In this document: piece by piece, positions 35,197 to 45,749 of the stretch
Numbering within the stretch: the stretch's first letter is position 1
How the letters are laid out: the number at the start of each line of letters is the position of its first letter
From: Sugiyamaella lignohabitans
Taxonomy: Eukaryota > Ascomycota > Dipodascomycetes > Dipodascales > Trichomonascaceae
NCBI RefSeq assembly: GCF_001640025.1
Contig: NC_031674.1
Span: forward strand, 1,550,001-1,614,000
Direction of reading: 5' to 3'
DNA: 64,000 bases
The notes under the pieces: model-generated
Databases searched by the model: none
What the model saw: only the letters and a program-made list of their open reading frames with translations
Told to the model about the DNA's origin: nothing
Made by a program: the position numbers and the translations under genes

Positions 35197-35355
35197 ATCA
35201 CTAGAGTCATAACAATTGTCAGTAAGTACGTGTTGCAAATCACAATTGGAATACCCAGCAATCGAGCCTGAGAATTATAAGCCCATGTAGTAGCACCTAG
35301 TGGAACTTTTATTTAAATAAGTTAACTGAAATAAGTACACAGATTACAGAACAGT

Positions 35356-35966
35356 TTATACCGTTCTTCTATCAGAGAGATATCTAATGACAGGGCCCTG
35401 GCCAGTGACATCGACAGTCTTTTCGAACCAGGATAGCAGAATGCTGCCATTACCATGAGATTGGCCTAGAGGCGAGCCCATCCCTTTGTATAGATATTTG
35501 ATCAGGACATCCTGCTGTTCCGACGATAGCGATTCCACTACAGGGGTGATTTCACTGGATCTGACAGCAGCCAGAACATCAATAACTGACTTTAAATGGT
35601 AGTCCTAAAAATTAAGAGTTAGTTCGCGATACTTTCATCCCTTCAGATCCCGGCGCGGTGGTTCGGGAGGACCACACAAATGACACAGATCCACATCTCA
35701 GTTTACAGGTCGCACCAGAACGTCGCCAACAACCAAAATAACAATCTTACCTTAGTTTGAGCATCACCTCCATAAGGAGGAGAACCGAGCAGAAGTTTCA
35801 AAGAGGAGCTGAAGTTGCCTTTGGACAGAGCGCTCTTGGCCTCAGACCCAATTTGTGTCACCTCCTGAATCGACACAGGCGGGAATTGAGGATATACGTC
35901 CTCAGAAGGAGCATTGTCGGGGTCGAGAGCATCGACATCAATTCTTCGAAAGTTCACAGTAGCCAT
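35356..35966 (-). CDS. ARC15: Arp2/3 complex subunit 5 (Arc15/ARPC5), two exons
   Basis: Smallest subunit of the Arp2/3 actin-nucleating complex at cortical patches. Exon 35966-35751 (72 codons, MATVNFRRIDVDALDPDN) and exon 35604-35356 (83 codons including stop, DYHLKSVIDVLAAVRS to RYLSDRRTV) give 154 residues, the same length as yeast Arc15. The intron 35605-35750 (146 nt) has a GTAAGA donor, a CTAAC branch and a TAG acceptor, with phase 0 at both ends. The FRRIDVDALDPDN start and the YLYKGM...LL.WFEK block are family signatures. Confidence 0.95.
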
Positions 35967-36197
35967 GGCTGGTAATCGAGTCTAGTATGGTTAAACAACT
36001 AACAACACTGCCGACTGAGGCCCATTGCAGCTGCCAGCGACGTCGACCACACCCGCTTAAGCGGCTCCCAACCCCAACCCACACCCCTGAACCCGAACCC
36101 TGTTTTACCCCAAGGTATAACAGGGCCCTATTTTTTTCAGTTTCTAACTTGCGGTGTCCACTAGTGACGGTATGGTTTTCTGGAGAGGGGAGGCACT

Positions 36198-36257
36198 GCC
36201 TCCGGCGGCTGGGGCTCCGCCCCAGACCCCGCTGCTCCTCTCGCTTCGCTCGAGTCG
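36198..36257 (+). repeat. GC double-hairpin element 15 (type I)
   Basis: 60-nt copy, followed by GGGCGTCGGGG. Inverted relative to element 16. Confidence 0.92.
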
Positions 36258-36358
36258 GGGCGTCGGGGTCCCACGGCTTCCGTCACCCAAAAACAAACCG
36301 GAACTACGCCCTATTCCATTGCCCACTAGTTCATCGAGCAAACTGGGACCCGACGTCC

Positions 36359-36418
36359 CGACGCGAGCGAAGCGAGAGGAGCAGCGGGGTCTGGGGCGGA
36401 GCCCTAGCTGCCGGAGGC
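36359..36418 (-). repeat. GC double-hairpin element 16 (type I)
   Basis: Copy with single-base changes in the outer and hairpin-1 arms (GCCCTAGCTGCCGG), partner of element 15. Confidence 0.88.
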
Positions 36419-37044
36419 AGGTTACCCCACCAGACTGTCGACCCGTGACCCCGACCCGATTCCTATCAGACTGCGGCACCAGGGCACATGTCTGACGGAG
36501 ACCTGTTCTGCAGGGCCCATGCAGAAAGAGCTTCCATTGTGTACTTTGACATGTAGCCAAGAAAAGATGAGCGCTTCCAGATTTGCCGATCAGGCGGCTA
36601 TAGCACATGTGGGGAACTCGTGCGACAGCGGGGTTATGTGGATCAGTCACCGAACCAGGGGGTCTCAAATAACTTATAGAGTCATAATTTCTAGAGTTTA
36701 AATAGCAGCAGCAGATCAGACAGGTTTTGAGCTGGGATTTTCAAATGTTGGCAAACTGAGACGGTTGTTAATTGATCCGGTTGCAAGTTTGTCGAAACGC
36801 AGAAATCGGTCTCTCGGCATGTTTATCCGGTGACGAGGATCGATGGCACGCCGCACATACGGGATGGAACTACAGAAGGAGCATCGAGCCTATAAATATA
36901 GAGTTTCTCCAATTAACTATTCTGGTAACTAATTGGCTTTTGAAGTTAATTTGGCCGATCCCTAGTTACGAACCGCTTTTGACCAATTGGGTTTTTTTTC
37001 TAGTTTGTTGAAGAATTGGCTGTTCTTGAAAGAAGTTATTAACA

Positions 37045-38709
37045 ATGGCTCACGATTTGTATAAGCTCGAACCGAAGCAGCGGAGACCTGCTCTTTATCA
37101 CAGTGCCAGTGGTGCTAGTACTCCTATTCCTCTACCAGACCAATATAATCAGCCTGTTCATAAACATCCTGGTCTTGATACCGAACAATCATCTACAGGA
37201 GTTATTTGGACAACTGAACAGGCCACTCTTAAGGGGTTCCAACCAGATGATCCTACCCACAGTTGGAGTAACCTCGGACAGGGTGCTCCTGAGGTCGGTC
37301 ATATTGAAGGCTGTATGGAAAAACCCACGAGCATTTCAGTCGATGAAAGTACTCGTGAATACGCCTCGACTGCTGGTCTCAAGTCATTGCGTGAAGCAGT
37401 GGCCAATCTCTATAATGAACATTATCGGAAAGGCTATGAGAGCCAGTATACGTTTGAGAATGTGTGTATTGTTCCCGGTGGACGTGCGGGTCTGATCCGA
37501 ATTGCCGCTATCCTGAGAGACTGTTATTTGTCGTTCTTCTTCCCTGATTACACGGCCTACTCGGAAATGTTGGCTCTGTTCAAGAACTTTGCTCCTATCC
37601 CGGTGCCATTGGACGACAGTGACAACTATGAGGTTCACCTCGACATCATCAAGAACGAACTCAATCGTGGTGTCACTGCTATGTTGACTTCGAACCCTAG
37701 AAATCCCACTGGTCAGGCAATGAAGGGCGAGGACCTCAGAAGACTCCAGGACATGTGCCGAGCCCACTGTCTTCTTATCATGGACGAGTTCTACTCGAGA
37801 TATGACTACAATAATGGCTGTGATGTGAGTATTTTGGGGAAGGTCGCAGTGCCTCCGGCGGCTGGGGCTTGGCCCCAGACCCCGTGGCTCCTCTCGCTGC
37901 GCTCGAGTCGAGTGCGTGGTGAGGCGGGCAGTGGTTGGTGTGTGTTACTAACGAGGGGTATAGGGTTCTAGTGAGAGTGCAGCCGCTAATATCATTGACG
38001 TTGATAAGGACCCTGTTCTTATTTTGGACGGTCTTACGAAAGCATTCAGACTGCCTGGATGGCGTATTTGTTGGATTCTCGGCCCTAAACAGTACATTAA
38101 TGCACTGGCCTCGGCTGGCTCGTACTTGGACGGTGGTTCCAATGTGCCCTTCCAAAAAGCCGCCATTCCCATGTTAGAGCCCAAGCTCGTGACAAAAGAG
38201 ATGGCCGCTTTACAGAAGCACTTCTGTGCCAAGCGTGACTACTGTATCAAGCGACTGGAGGATATGGGATTCGAATTCAAAGTTCGCCCCAGTTCGACCT
38301 TCTACCTATGGCTGAACTTGATTCATCTTCCAGGAAAGATCAAGACAGCCCTTGGTTTCTTCCAAGAATGTCTCAATGAAAAGGTCATTGTTGTTCCAGG
38401 TGTAAGTAATATTTTTGAGTCGCTCGCCCAAAGCCCGACTCGAGCGAAGCGAGAGGAGCCACGGGGTCTGGGGCGGAGCCCCAGCCGCCGGAGGCACAAG
38501 TCAACTAAGCCACTAACAACTCCAAGATTTTCTTTGATCTGAACCCTCTTGCCAGAAGAGAGCTGCATGATTCGCCTATGTTCCACTATGTGCGAATCTC
38601 GTACGGACCCGACATGGAGGCCCTTAAGAGGGGTATGGACGGCATTCAACGGGTTGTGGAGAAGTTCCAGAAGGTGCCAGTGTCTAATGTCTATGCTCCT
38701 CGCAGATAG
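37045..38709 (+). CDS. Class I/II PLP-dependent aminotransferase (three exons)
   Basis: Fold-type I aminotransferase; 466 residues from exons 37045-37824, 37964-38401 and 38527-38709, all phase 0. Introns 37825-37963 (GTGAGT, TTACTAAC, TAG) and 38402-38526 (GTAAGT, CACTAAC, AAG) each contain one GC element. Family motifs are SNPRNPTGQ (cofactor Asn), MDEFYSRYDY (Asp/Tyr), the Schiff-base Lys in LTKAFRLPGWRICW, and a late Arg in HYVRISYGP for the substrate carboxylate. The long N-terminal extension (about 60 residues with LYHSASGASTPIPLP) is not typical of aspartate aminotransferases. The substrate cannot be named from sequence. Confidence 0.88.
37851..37910 (+). repeat. GC double-hairpin element 17 (type I), in intron 1 of the aminotransferase
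   Basis: The only copy inside a gene that is in sense with its host. The hairpin-1 loop is TTG and the hairpin-2 loop TGC. Confidence 0.93.
38436..38495 (-). repeat. GC double-hairpin element 18 (type I), in intron 2 of the aminotransferase
   Basis: Consensus-like 60-nt copy, antisense to the host gene. Confidence 0.95.
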
Positions 38710-38881
38710 ATAGACGGCCTGATGCGATTGGGATTATTCGTTTATTTGTCCTCTGTGTGCTTGTAGTATCTAAGGTGAAATTTTATAAATATGAACAAAA
38801 TCTATACACAATAAAAATAGATGTACATCTATATATATATAATTATTATTATTATTGGTGTTATTACTGTAATGATCGTGA

Positions 38882-40411
38882 TTAGGCAGCCATGTCGTTG
38901 AGACCGAGATCTTCGTTTTGATCATGGGTTCTCTCGTAGTCCTCGATTTCCATGTTGGGGTCGGGGTCAGGAGCATAGACATTTTGGATGTACGACGCCG
39001 CTAGAGGATCTTCCATGACAATTGTGAACTTGATTTCTCCATTAATAGCGGCCATGAGACGGGCCAAGAAGTTTTTCCATCTATTGAGGGTAGTAGTGTC
39101 CATAGAGTCCGAGGTCTCAGTGAACACTCTGGTCTCTAGCTCCTCGTGGACTTGTCTCAACAAACCTTCAACAGTAGTGAATCTTCCACCAAGAGTACCG
39201 GGGGTCAAATCTAAATCGAGCTCGGGAATAACCAATCCACATGTCTCGGATTTCAAAATGTCTCTAGCCAAATCATCGGCATCGTCGATTCTAAGAGCAA
39301 TTCTACGACCCTTTTCAGGAACAGCACCTCCAGTCTTGACCTCATTTGACTTGTATCCACAGTGCTCGCATACCGTACTCATGATGATAACCTCCTTGAA
39401 ATGAGGAATATCAACCACCTTCATATGAGTGGGGCAGTCCGAGTGACAAGCAGGACAGGTGGCTTCGAACACTTGCACCTCGTTGGAAAAGTTCTCAATC
39501 TCAGTTTCCTCTTCTTGGATAGTCTTGGCAGCAGAAGGATTTCTATGTTTGTCAGCAGCAGCGGCAAGAGCAGCTGATTTAGCAGCATCCTTAGCATCAG
39601 CTTCAGCTTGAACAGAATCAGGAACTGCCATACCAAGATCCTTAGTTTGCTGAATAGTACGGAAATACTCGACGTGAGACCACTTATGAGCAGGCTCACC
39701 GGGGTTGAACTCGATCCACGAATTTCCTGCGGGATCATCTACAGTCACGGTCAATGGCAAGATCTCGCCATTAATAGCAGACTGGACCTTGTCGAGGAAA
39801 GCTTGGATCTTAGCATAGTTTTCAGGATCAATTTCCTTACGAGCAGGTTGATCAGATGAAAGATCAAAATGAATTTGACTAAGAAGACCCTCGACAGTAG
39901 TCAATTGGCCACGCTTAGGAGGGATCTCAACGTCCAACTCAGCGAATGTACAGGTACAGCTCTCAGACTTGACAACTTGACGATTTAAATCAGCCTTCTC
40001 AGTCACTTGAAGAATGTACTTGGCACCCTTTTCAGCAATAGCAGAAGCAGGTTGGATCTCTGAATTCTTGAAACCACAGTGGCCACACTCAAACGACATG
40101 ACAATAACCTCTCTGAAATATGGAATCTTAGTAAGAAGAAGCTTGGTAACACCGTTCTCATGACAATTCATACACAAACTGTCAATTTCTTGGACAGGGT
40201 GGCCCTCGGCATCGGCAGCACCTGTATTTCGTAGCGACTCAGATCCAATAACCTCTGGTTCATCACTCATATTATCGACCTCTTGAGCTGCTTCACCAAC
40301 CGTTGTGAACAGGTTTTCCGGTTGCTCATCAACCTTTAATTTTTTATTAACAACCTCATCTTCTTTAGGCGAAGTGGCTATGTGTTTTTCTGGGGCGTCA
40401 GACATTTTCAA
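38882..40411 (-). CDS. ZPR1: Zinc-finger protein Zpr1 (eEF1A chaperone)
   Basis: Conserved chaperone that folds newly made elongation factor eEF1A; 509 residues (yeast Zpr1 has 486). It has two ZPR1 modules, each with a C4 zinc finger: CMNCHENG...FECGHCGFKNSE (about 80-120) and CPACHSDC...TVCEHCGYKSNE (about 315-350). Each is followed by a beta-barrel domain (GQLTTVEGLLSQIHFDL and GRFTTVEGLLRQVHEEL). The N-terminus is Lys/Glu-rich. The ATG at 40411 is followed by a Ser/Asp/Lys-rich stretch typical of the family. EFM4, also in this window, acts on the same client protein, but the two are not adjacent. Confidence 0.96.
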   Translation of the reverse strand: MKMSDAPEKHIATSPKEDEVVNKKLKVDEQPENLFTTVGEAAQEVDNMSDEPEVIGSESLRNTGAADAEGHPVQEIDSLCMNCHENGVTKLLLTKIPYFREVIVMSFECGHCGFKNSEIQPASAIAEKGAKYILQVTEKADLNRQVVKSESCTCTFAELDVEIPPKRGQLTTVEGLLSQIHFDLSSDQPARKEIDPENYAKIQAFLDKVQSAINGEILPLTVTVDDPAGNSWIEFNPGEPAHKWSHVEYFRTIQQTKDLGMAVPDSVQAEADAKDAAKSAALAAAADKHRNPSAAKTIQEEETEIENFSNEVQVFEATCPACHSDCPTHMKVVDIPHFKEVIIMSTVCEHCGYKSNEVKTGGAVPEKGRRIALRIDDADDLARDILKSETCGLVIPELDLDLTPGTLGGRFTTVEGLLRQVHEELETRVFTETSDSMDTTTLNRWKNFLARLMAAINGEIKFTIVMEDPLAASYIQNVYAPDPDPNMEIEDYERTHDQNEDLGLNDMAA

Positions 40412-41286
40412 TATTTCTAAAAAATTTCAAAAATTGAAATAATATCAAAATGTTTATATGACAATACTTAAGAAGGTCTGGTTTATCTATCTCAAATATA
40501 TTGTATTCTAGTACAGTTTGATTTGTGGTTAGGGTATTAATTTTTTTGAAAGTTTCAAGCACGATAAAAAAAATTTCACGCTTTGTCAGCTACAGCCGCT
40601 TGCATGTAACACCCCGCGAAGCATCTCACAGCTTCTAGAAGGACCGTTATTTAGAGTATACTTTTTGGTGTATATTTAAGCTGTATTTTGTTATCTTGGT
40701 TATCCATGGCTCAGAATTAGGCTCCATTTCGAAGGCCGAAGAACTATTAGAATTGTGTTGAAATAATAATTACTTTAATGTCTTAAATTAAGGGACGAAA
40801 CATCTTGCAGCAGGGTCCAATTCGTTGACGCATTACTTTACTGCAGGGACTTCGACACCGCTGATTTAGCTGCAGGGAAAACAGCCGTTAATTTGGGCAT
40901 CTTGGCCGACCTGACGCCTCTCTCGACTCTCTCAGTTAGGTCTAGTAAACAATACTAATACACAACGCCAAACGGCCATCACGAAATCACGTGTCTGTCA
41001 CAAACCTACCTTCCGCTCATTTCCCGACTACCGAGCGATAACCGACGTAGATTCTAGAGTACTCCAAGAAAGAACATTCAGAGCTGGTATGTTAATTTGT
41101 GAGTTCGTTTGCTCGGGCTTAACTTAGACTAACCACTGATCAATGGAAATCGATTTCTCGAGTCGGCCAGAAATATACTATTTCTATAGCTTCTTAAATC
41201 GGCCCTAACCCTGATCCATATACGGAATTTTATCAAGTAGTTGAGATCAGAAACTTAACTCCGTTTCTGAGAGAAGAGGGCAGGGC
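40412..41286. other. Divergent promoter region, ZPR1 and the 797-residue protein gene
   Basis: AT-rich sequence with A-run/T-run stretches (about 40417-40445 and 40540-40578). No gene recognised. Confidence 0.5.
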
Positions 41287-43680
41287 ATGCTAGCAATCAG
41301 GAAGGAGTTCAAGCAGTTTCTGAGATCCTGGCAGGCTCATTCTGGGACACCTAGACTTGTACCCAATGCTGTTCGACTAATTGGTACAGTCTCTCAACAT
41401 ACACAATTTTCAAGGCCCGATAGTAATACAGTCAAGAACCAGAGTCATTCTGGTTCAATAATTGAACAACAACCTAATCTTGAATCATGTTCTCGAGTCA
41501 TAGAACAAGGCTTGACTCCCGCCGAACTCCAAAAGCTAATAACCCGGTCTTGTTATGACGACTCATTCAGAAAACGAGTCTTGACAGCTTTGTACGGTCA
41601 CAAGCAGAAAACTGGCCAGTTTCCTAAATATGCTGGTGAAGATGTAGCGTCGAGATATTACTTGGGGGTCATGCGCTTGTTAATTCTACAAGAACATCCC
41701 TCTCTAGTGAATGTCCAGCTGGAAATGGCGCAGTACGGAGTGCAACCCACCTGTGAAGACGTTGCTAATACTCTGGCACTGGGAGCACTTAAAAGCGAAT
41801 CTTATCTCCCTGTTCTTTTGGAGTATTGTTCAATCCTTCCTAAGGCTATTTGTGAGAAGAATCGTTTACAGGGAAATTTACTAGATAGGTTGGTAAAAGT
41901 ATGGGCCGAATTAAGAGCACCGGCCGAGACTATTTTAAAGTTTGTGTGCTATTTTAACAGGCAGGGTTTATTTCCACAAAAGCCAAGCTCTTTGAAACAG
42001 CTGGATAGGATCATAGAAGAGGCTATGATTGGAAATAGTAATTCGAACTCGCTGTATGTGGAGTCGCTGATAGAGTATCTGATGAAGCACGGACCTGTAA
42101 ATGTGCCTGAATCCGTACTTGGTTTGGCTATTGCCAAAAGTGCTTTGATAGAGGAATCAGATGAGATAAATATAGGTTATCGAAATTATTCGGAAAATAA
42201 GTTGGTTGAACAAAATGAAAACATCATTCAGCCTCTTGTATCTACTGCTGATCACACAAATGGTGAACAAGAAATAATCTCTGGTACCGGGCCTCTAGAA
42301 GAATCTGGAGAATATCCAAAATCTGGCAATACAAGTGGTCGAACTTTATCCACGCAACAATTGATACCTGGTATAGTAGAAAGAATGTTTGTAGCTTGTG
42401 AACCTTTCTTTCTTTCCAGGAAAATATCCCGCTCAGATGCAAGGGCAGCAAGACGAAAGGTGACTTCTGGATACTTCTGGGCAGCTGTGATAAATTCATA
42501 CAAAGATTATTCTGTGGACGGTATTGTTAAATTTTTACAATCCAAGGGCATTCAAACCAACTCTCCTCGACTTTTCACTGCCATGGTCAAGAGGCAATCA
42601 ACGTTTCGCGATTGCTCAAAAATGATTCAACATATACTGAAGTCGAATATTATAAATGCGAATGATAAGGATCACTTATATGCCCAAGCTTTACGTCAAG
42701 TCGCCAGAGAGTACTCAACTCAACATGATACTCAGTATATTTTGGATCAATTCACAACTGTGAATAATGCACGGAATACTAGGATCACAAACCAAAAGTT
42801 AATCAAGCCAGAAATACATCCTCCATTTGTACATGCAATCATGTACGGGTGTGTTGAGTCAGCTAGTTATAGCACTTGCATACATATTTACCAGTCTTTT
42901 CCCACAGTTAGGGATGACATTACGGAAAACTTGTATGTTTCTTCTCTGGCTAGATCCGGGGATGTCAAACTAGCCTGGACGCATCTGGAAAAGGTGTATA
43001 TACATGGGGTAGATATCAAGAAAGAAACGGTGTCTAGTGTGGTATTTGCAATTATATCCAGCGGCAGACGACTGAATGAAGTGAAGGGTGGAGTCAAGTA
43101 TTCCACCGAACAAATTATATCCATTCTCAGATTGCTCCAGGCATGGGGACACCCATTTCCATTAAATTATTTCGACAATTTATTTGATGAGCTATCGGAG
43201 TTGTCTTACACGTACGAAGAGGTACGACAGCTAGTTGTCGCTTTGGGTGATATATATACAACCGCCCCTCTCACCCCCTCTATGTTTCTTGAGTCCAATG
43301 GGGCTCTGGAAATTTTGGATGGGCCACAAATTCCTCGCACTGAAGAACGTTTGAATGTAACGATTCCCAAAGTAATAAACAGGAAAGTAATATTTTCTGA
43401 CACCTCCATCACAAAGCTCATATACCTAGGTTTTTTCAAAAATCCGTCGCGACCGTGGTCTATTGTTGAACTTCTTCATGGATTAACTTCTCAAGGAATA
43501 ATTATTCATCGCAAACCGGTGATGGACACATTATCAGAGATCATATCCAAAGTGTATGGTAAACTCCCGTCCCAAGGAGTTTTCAAACGAGTTCGACAGC
43601 AAGTAGATCCTTCGATAACAATTGAGACTTTAATCAGGAACTGCAATGCAGCTTGGAATGGGGAGCCAATAGTTAAGTAG
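41287..43680 (+). CDS. Probable mitochondrial helical-repeat (PPR-like) protein
   Basis: 797 residues, single exon, family not firmly recognised. The N-terminus (MLAIRKEFKQFLRSWQAHSG, then RLVPNAVRLIG) is basic and amphipathic with few acidic residues, as in mitochondrial presequences. The body is alpha-helical with degenerate repeats of about 35 residues, e.g. NLYVSSLARSGDVKLAWTHL and SVVFAIISSGRRLNEVKGGV, resembling fungal pentatricopeptide proteins that stabilise or translate mitochondrial mRNAs. A low-complexity Gln/Asn/Ser segment lies at about 300-350. The RNA target cannot be named. The ATG at 41287 is the first in frame. Confidence 0.6.
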   Translation: MLAIRKEFKQFLRSWQAHSGTPRLVPNAVRLIGTVSQHTQFSRPDSNTVKNQSHSGSIIEQQPNLESCSRVIEQGLTPAELQKLITRSCYDDSFRKRVLTALYGHKQKTGQFPKYAGEDVASRYYLGVMRLLILQEHPSLVNVQLEMAQYGVQPTCEDVANTLALGALKSESYLPVLLEYCSILPKAICEKNRLQGNLLDRLVKVWAELRAPAETILKFVCYFNRQGLFPQKPSSLKQLDRIIEEAMIGNSNSNSLYVESLIEYLMKHGPVNVPESVLGLAIAKSALIEESDEINIGYRNYSENKLVEQNENIIQPLVSTADHTNGEQEIISGTGPLEESGEYPKSGNTSGRTLSTQQLIPGIVERMFVACEPFFLSRKISRSDARAARRKVTSGYFWAAVINSYKDYSVDGIVKFLQSKGIQTNSPRLFTAMVKRQSTFRDCSKMIQHILKSNIINANDKDHLYAQALRQVAREYSTQHDTQYILDQFTTVNNARNTRITNQKLIKPEIHPPFVHAIMYGCVESASYSTCIHIYQSFPTVRDDITENLYVSSLARSGDVKLAWTHLEKVYIHGVDIKKETVSSVVFAIISSGRRLNEVKGGVKYSTEQIISILRLLQAWGHPFPLNYFDNLFDELSELSYTYEEVRQLVVALGDIYTTAPLTPSMFLESNGALEILDGPQIPRTEERLNVTIPKVINRKVIFSDTSITKLIYLGFFKNPSRPWSIVELLHGLTSQGIIIHRKPVMDTLSEIISKVYGKLPSQGVFKRVRQQVDPSITIETLIRNCNAAWNGEPIVK

Positions 43681-44164
43681 TAGTTTTCTGTGTACACTTT
43701 AATATATCATGTTTCATATGTTTAAAGAAGATATGAGATTTATATCGAGGTAAAGATCGAGGTAAAGATGAAGTCGTTGCGCTTTAAAATTTGATCAAAC
43801 CTCCATTGGAGAGCGGGCTAACCACATCTTTGTCTCTCCTCAGCTCAACTAAAATATCAATCCTCATACCCGTTAATTCAAGAAAATAAAAATCCACAAA
43901 TACCAGAATAGACCTTCTAATACCACTTACTTGTTTACCTACGCTTAACGATAAACTTTCTTCAAAAATATCTAGTGCCTATCAACAGACAATACGATAT
44001 GCAAAATCAAGATAAAAACACTACTCAAGAAATATTCCTTACAAGTAGATAATAGAACCACATTAAAAATATAATTATAGAAAAGCAATATATATCTCCT
44101 AAAATAACGATTATAATATACAATACACAAACACATCCAAAAATAAACAAATATAAAAATACAA

Positions 44165-44223
44165 CTTACCCGGCTTTTGTAAGTAAAATAGGGCAAAACC
44201 GAGTTTTCCAAACGCCGGGTAAG
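44165..44223. promoter_or_regulatory. Inverted pair of Reb1-like sites
   Basis: CTTACCCGGC (44165-44174) and its reverse complement GCCGGGTAAG (44214-44223) are perfect 10-bp arms around a 39-nt spacer. TTACCCGG is the Reb1 core in budding yeasts. The position between two convergent 3' ends would suit roadblock termination, which is an inference. Confidence 0.45.
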
Positions 44224-44373
44224 AGGTTTAATTCTGTTCATGACCGTTCTTTTTGTTCCTCTTTAGATTCCTTTTTAGTATCCCTAAGTTTCCATCTGAG
44301 TCTTTTGGAGTTAGAATATTATTGACAATCTCTGAATTCGTCTACGAAATATAAATAAAAATAAGAAAATAAG

Positions 44374-44409
44374 AGAATGGAAATGGAAATGGAAATGGAA
44401 ATGGAAATG
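44374..44409 (+). repeat. GGAAAT hexanucleotide microsatellite
   Basis: Five to six near-perfect GGAAAT units. Confidence 0.9.
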
Positions 44410-44827
44410 AAAACAAATTTCCACAATAGGAAAGAGCTTATTAAAATATATATTTTTTATATACTTTAATAATACTAAGAGCTATACCTACTAAGACATT
44501 CCCCTGGTTTAGAAACCACGATTCCGCGAGTGTTCGCCGCAGAGATGCTACTCCTCTCTGGTTTCTACTAATTCCTTTTTGGATGTGCTTATCCAAGCAT
44601 ATTAAGTGCCATGCGACTTCTGTTTTCAGTATTACCAGCTTTCTGTACTTGATTTATAATCCGGGTAACCCCTCGATTTTACGATTTGGGAAATGTTTTT
44701 TTTTATTTTTTATTCAAATTTATTTATTTTAATTTTCCTCAGAGAGATTCAGCTATTTGTTAAGAAATATCGAGAGTCTGATACCAAAGGAAATACTGAT
44801 TGAATTCGACCATCTGGAGATAATAAT

Positions 44828-45016
44828 CGGGCAAGTCCATGTCGAGTCAACAACATTCATGCCAGATCCTCTGCACGATCAGATATTAGTCGGGCAAGTC
44901 CATGTCGAGTCGTCTACATCCATGCCAGATCCTCTGCACGATCAGATATTAGTCTAGCAAGCCTATGTCGGGTCATTTACATCCATGCCAGATCCTCTGC
45001 ACGATCAGCTGTAGAT
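44828..45016 (+). repeat. Three-copy 63-bp tandem repeat
   Basis: Units begin at 44828, 44891 and 44954 and share GCAAGTCCATGTCGAGTC and GCCAGATCCTCTGCACGATC. The third unit is more diverged. Because 63 is divisible by 3, a short frame runs through them, but nothing suggests a gene. Confidence 0.9.
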
Positions 45017-45082
45017 ATTAGTCTGGATATTTGTCCTGGATCCATACTGCCAGCTGGAAATACCAGTATTAAGGCGTGAACT

Positions 45083-45097
45083 GGGGGGGGGGGGGGG
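45083..45097 (+). repeat. Poly-G run (15 nt)
   Basis: Homopolymer in otherwise AT-rich intergenic DNA. Confidence 0.85.
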
Positions 45098-45749
45098 CGT
45101 CACGGGCTAGAAATGCCCATAAATAGAGGGCAAATGTAGTCTATCGTGGATAGAATTCTTCCTAACTGAAGCCAGAATCAGGACAGATACCGGATAACAC
45201 CGGTAAAACTCACAATTTTGATATCAGTAATTCCCGGTGACAGAATGAGTTGGATCAATCAATAAAGTGTCCAGGATGGACATCTCGACTAATATCTCGA
45301 AGTAGGGTCGCCAGCTGACCGTGTTCAGCTTGTAGCTGTCCGGAACATATGCTGGTTCATAGAGGGCAAATGGAATAGGGTCCATAGTTGAGCAGAATCG
45401 ATCACTAAATCATTTTCAAGTTATCTATACTATATAATTCAGACAATTTTATGTAGCATCATTTATATATAACCGAACCTGCCATGTCAGAATAGGCATA
45501 TGGAATAGGTATACATTCAAGTATTGGTATGGAAGGTCAAGTCCAGTCCATAACAGCGATTGCATTTATGTTGAGAGGGAGTTCAGCATTTCTGGTCATT
45601 GACATTCAGTATCTATTTCCGTGAAAGGTGGCTCTACTCTTGTCTTGGCATTTGGATGCTACTGAAGCAGCAGATAAAAAAACTTTTGGCAAAACCAAAG
45701 CATATAAACAGAACATAATAAGCATTTTCTTACATGATATACATACTCG

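Larger units (their letters stand above)
35967..37044. other. Divergent promoter region ARC15/aminotransferase
   Basis: Contains GC elements 15 and 16 in inverted orientation, about 100 bp apart. The last 200 bases are AT-rich. No gene. Confidence 0.5.
43681..45749. other. 2-kb non-coding region between convergent genes
   Basis: Very AT-rich. Holds a GGAAAT hexamer tract (about 44374-44409), an inverted pair of TTACCCGG motifs, a three-copy 63-bp tandem repeat and a 15-nt G run. No GC element and no credible gene. Confidence 0.6.

Noticed and set aside
37825..37963. GC elements as self-contained introners
   Set aside because: Donor, branch point and acceptor lie outside the element, and element-free introns of normal size exist, so insertion into existing introns is the simpler account.
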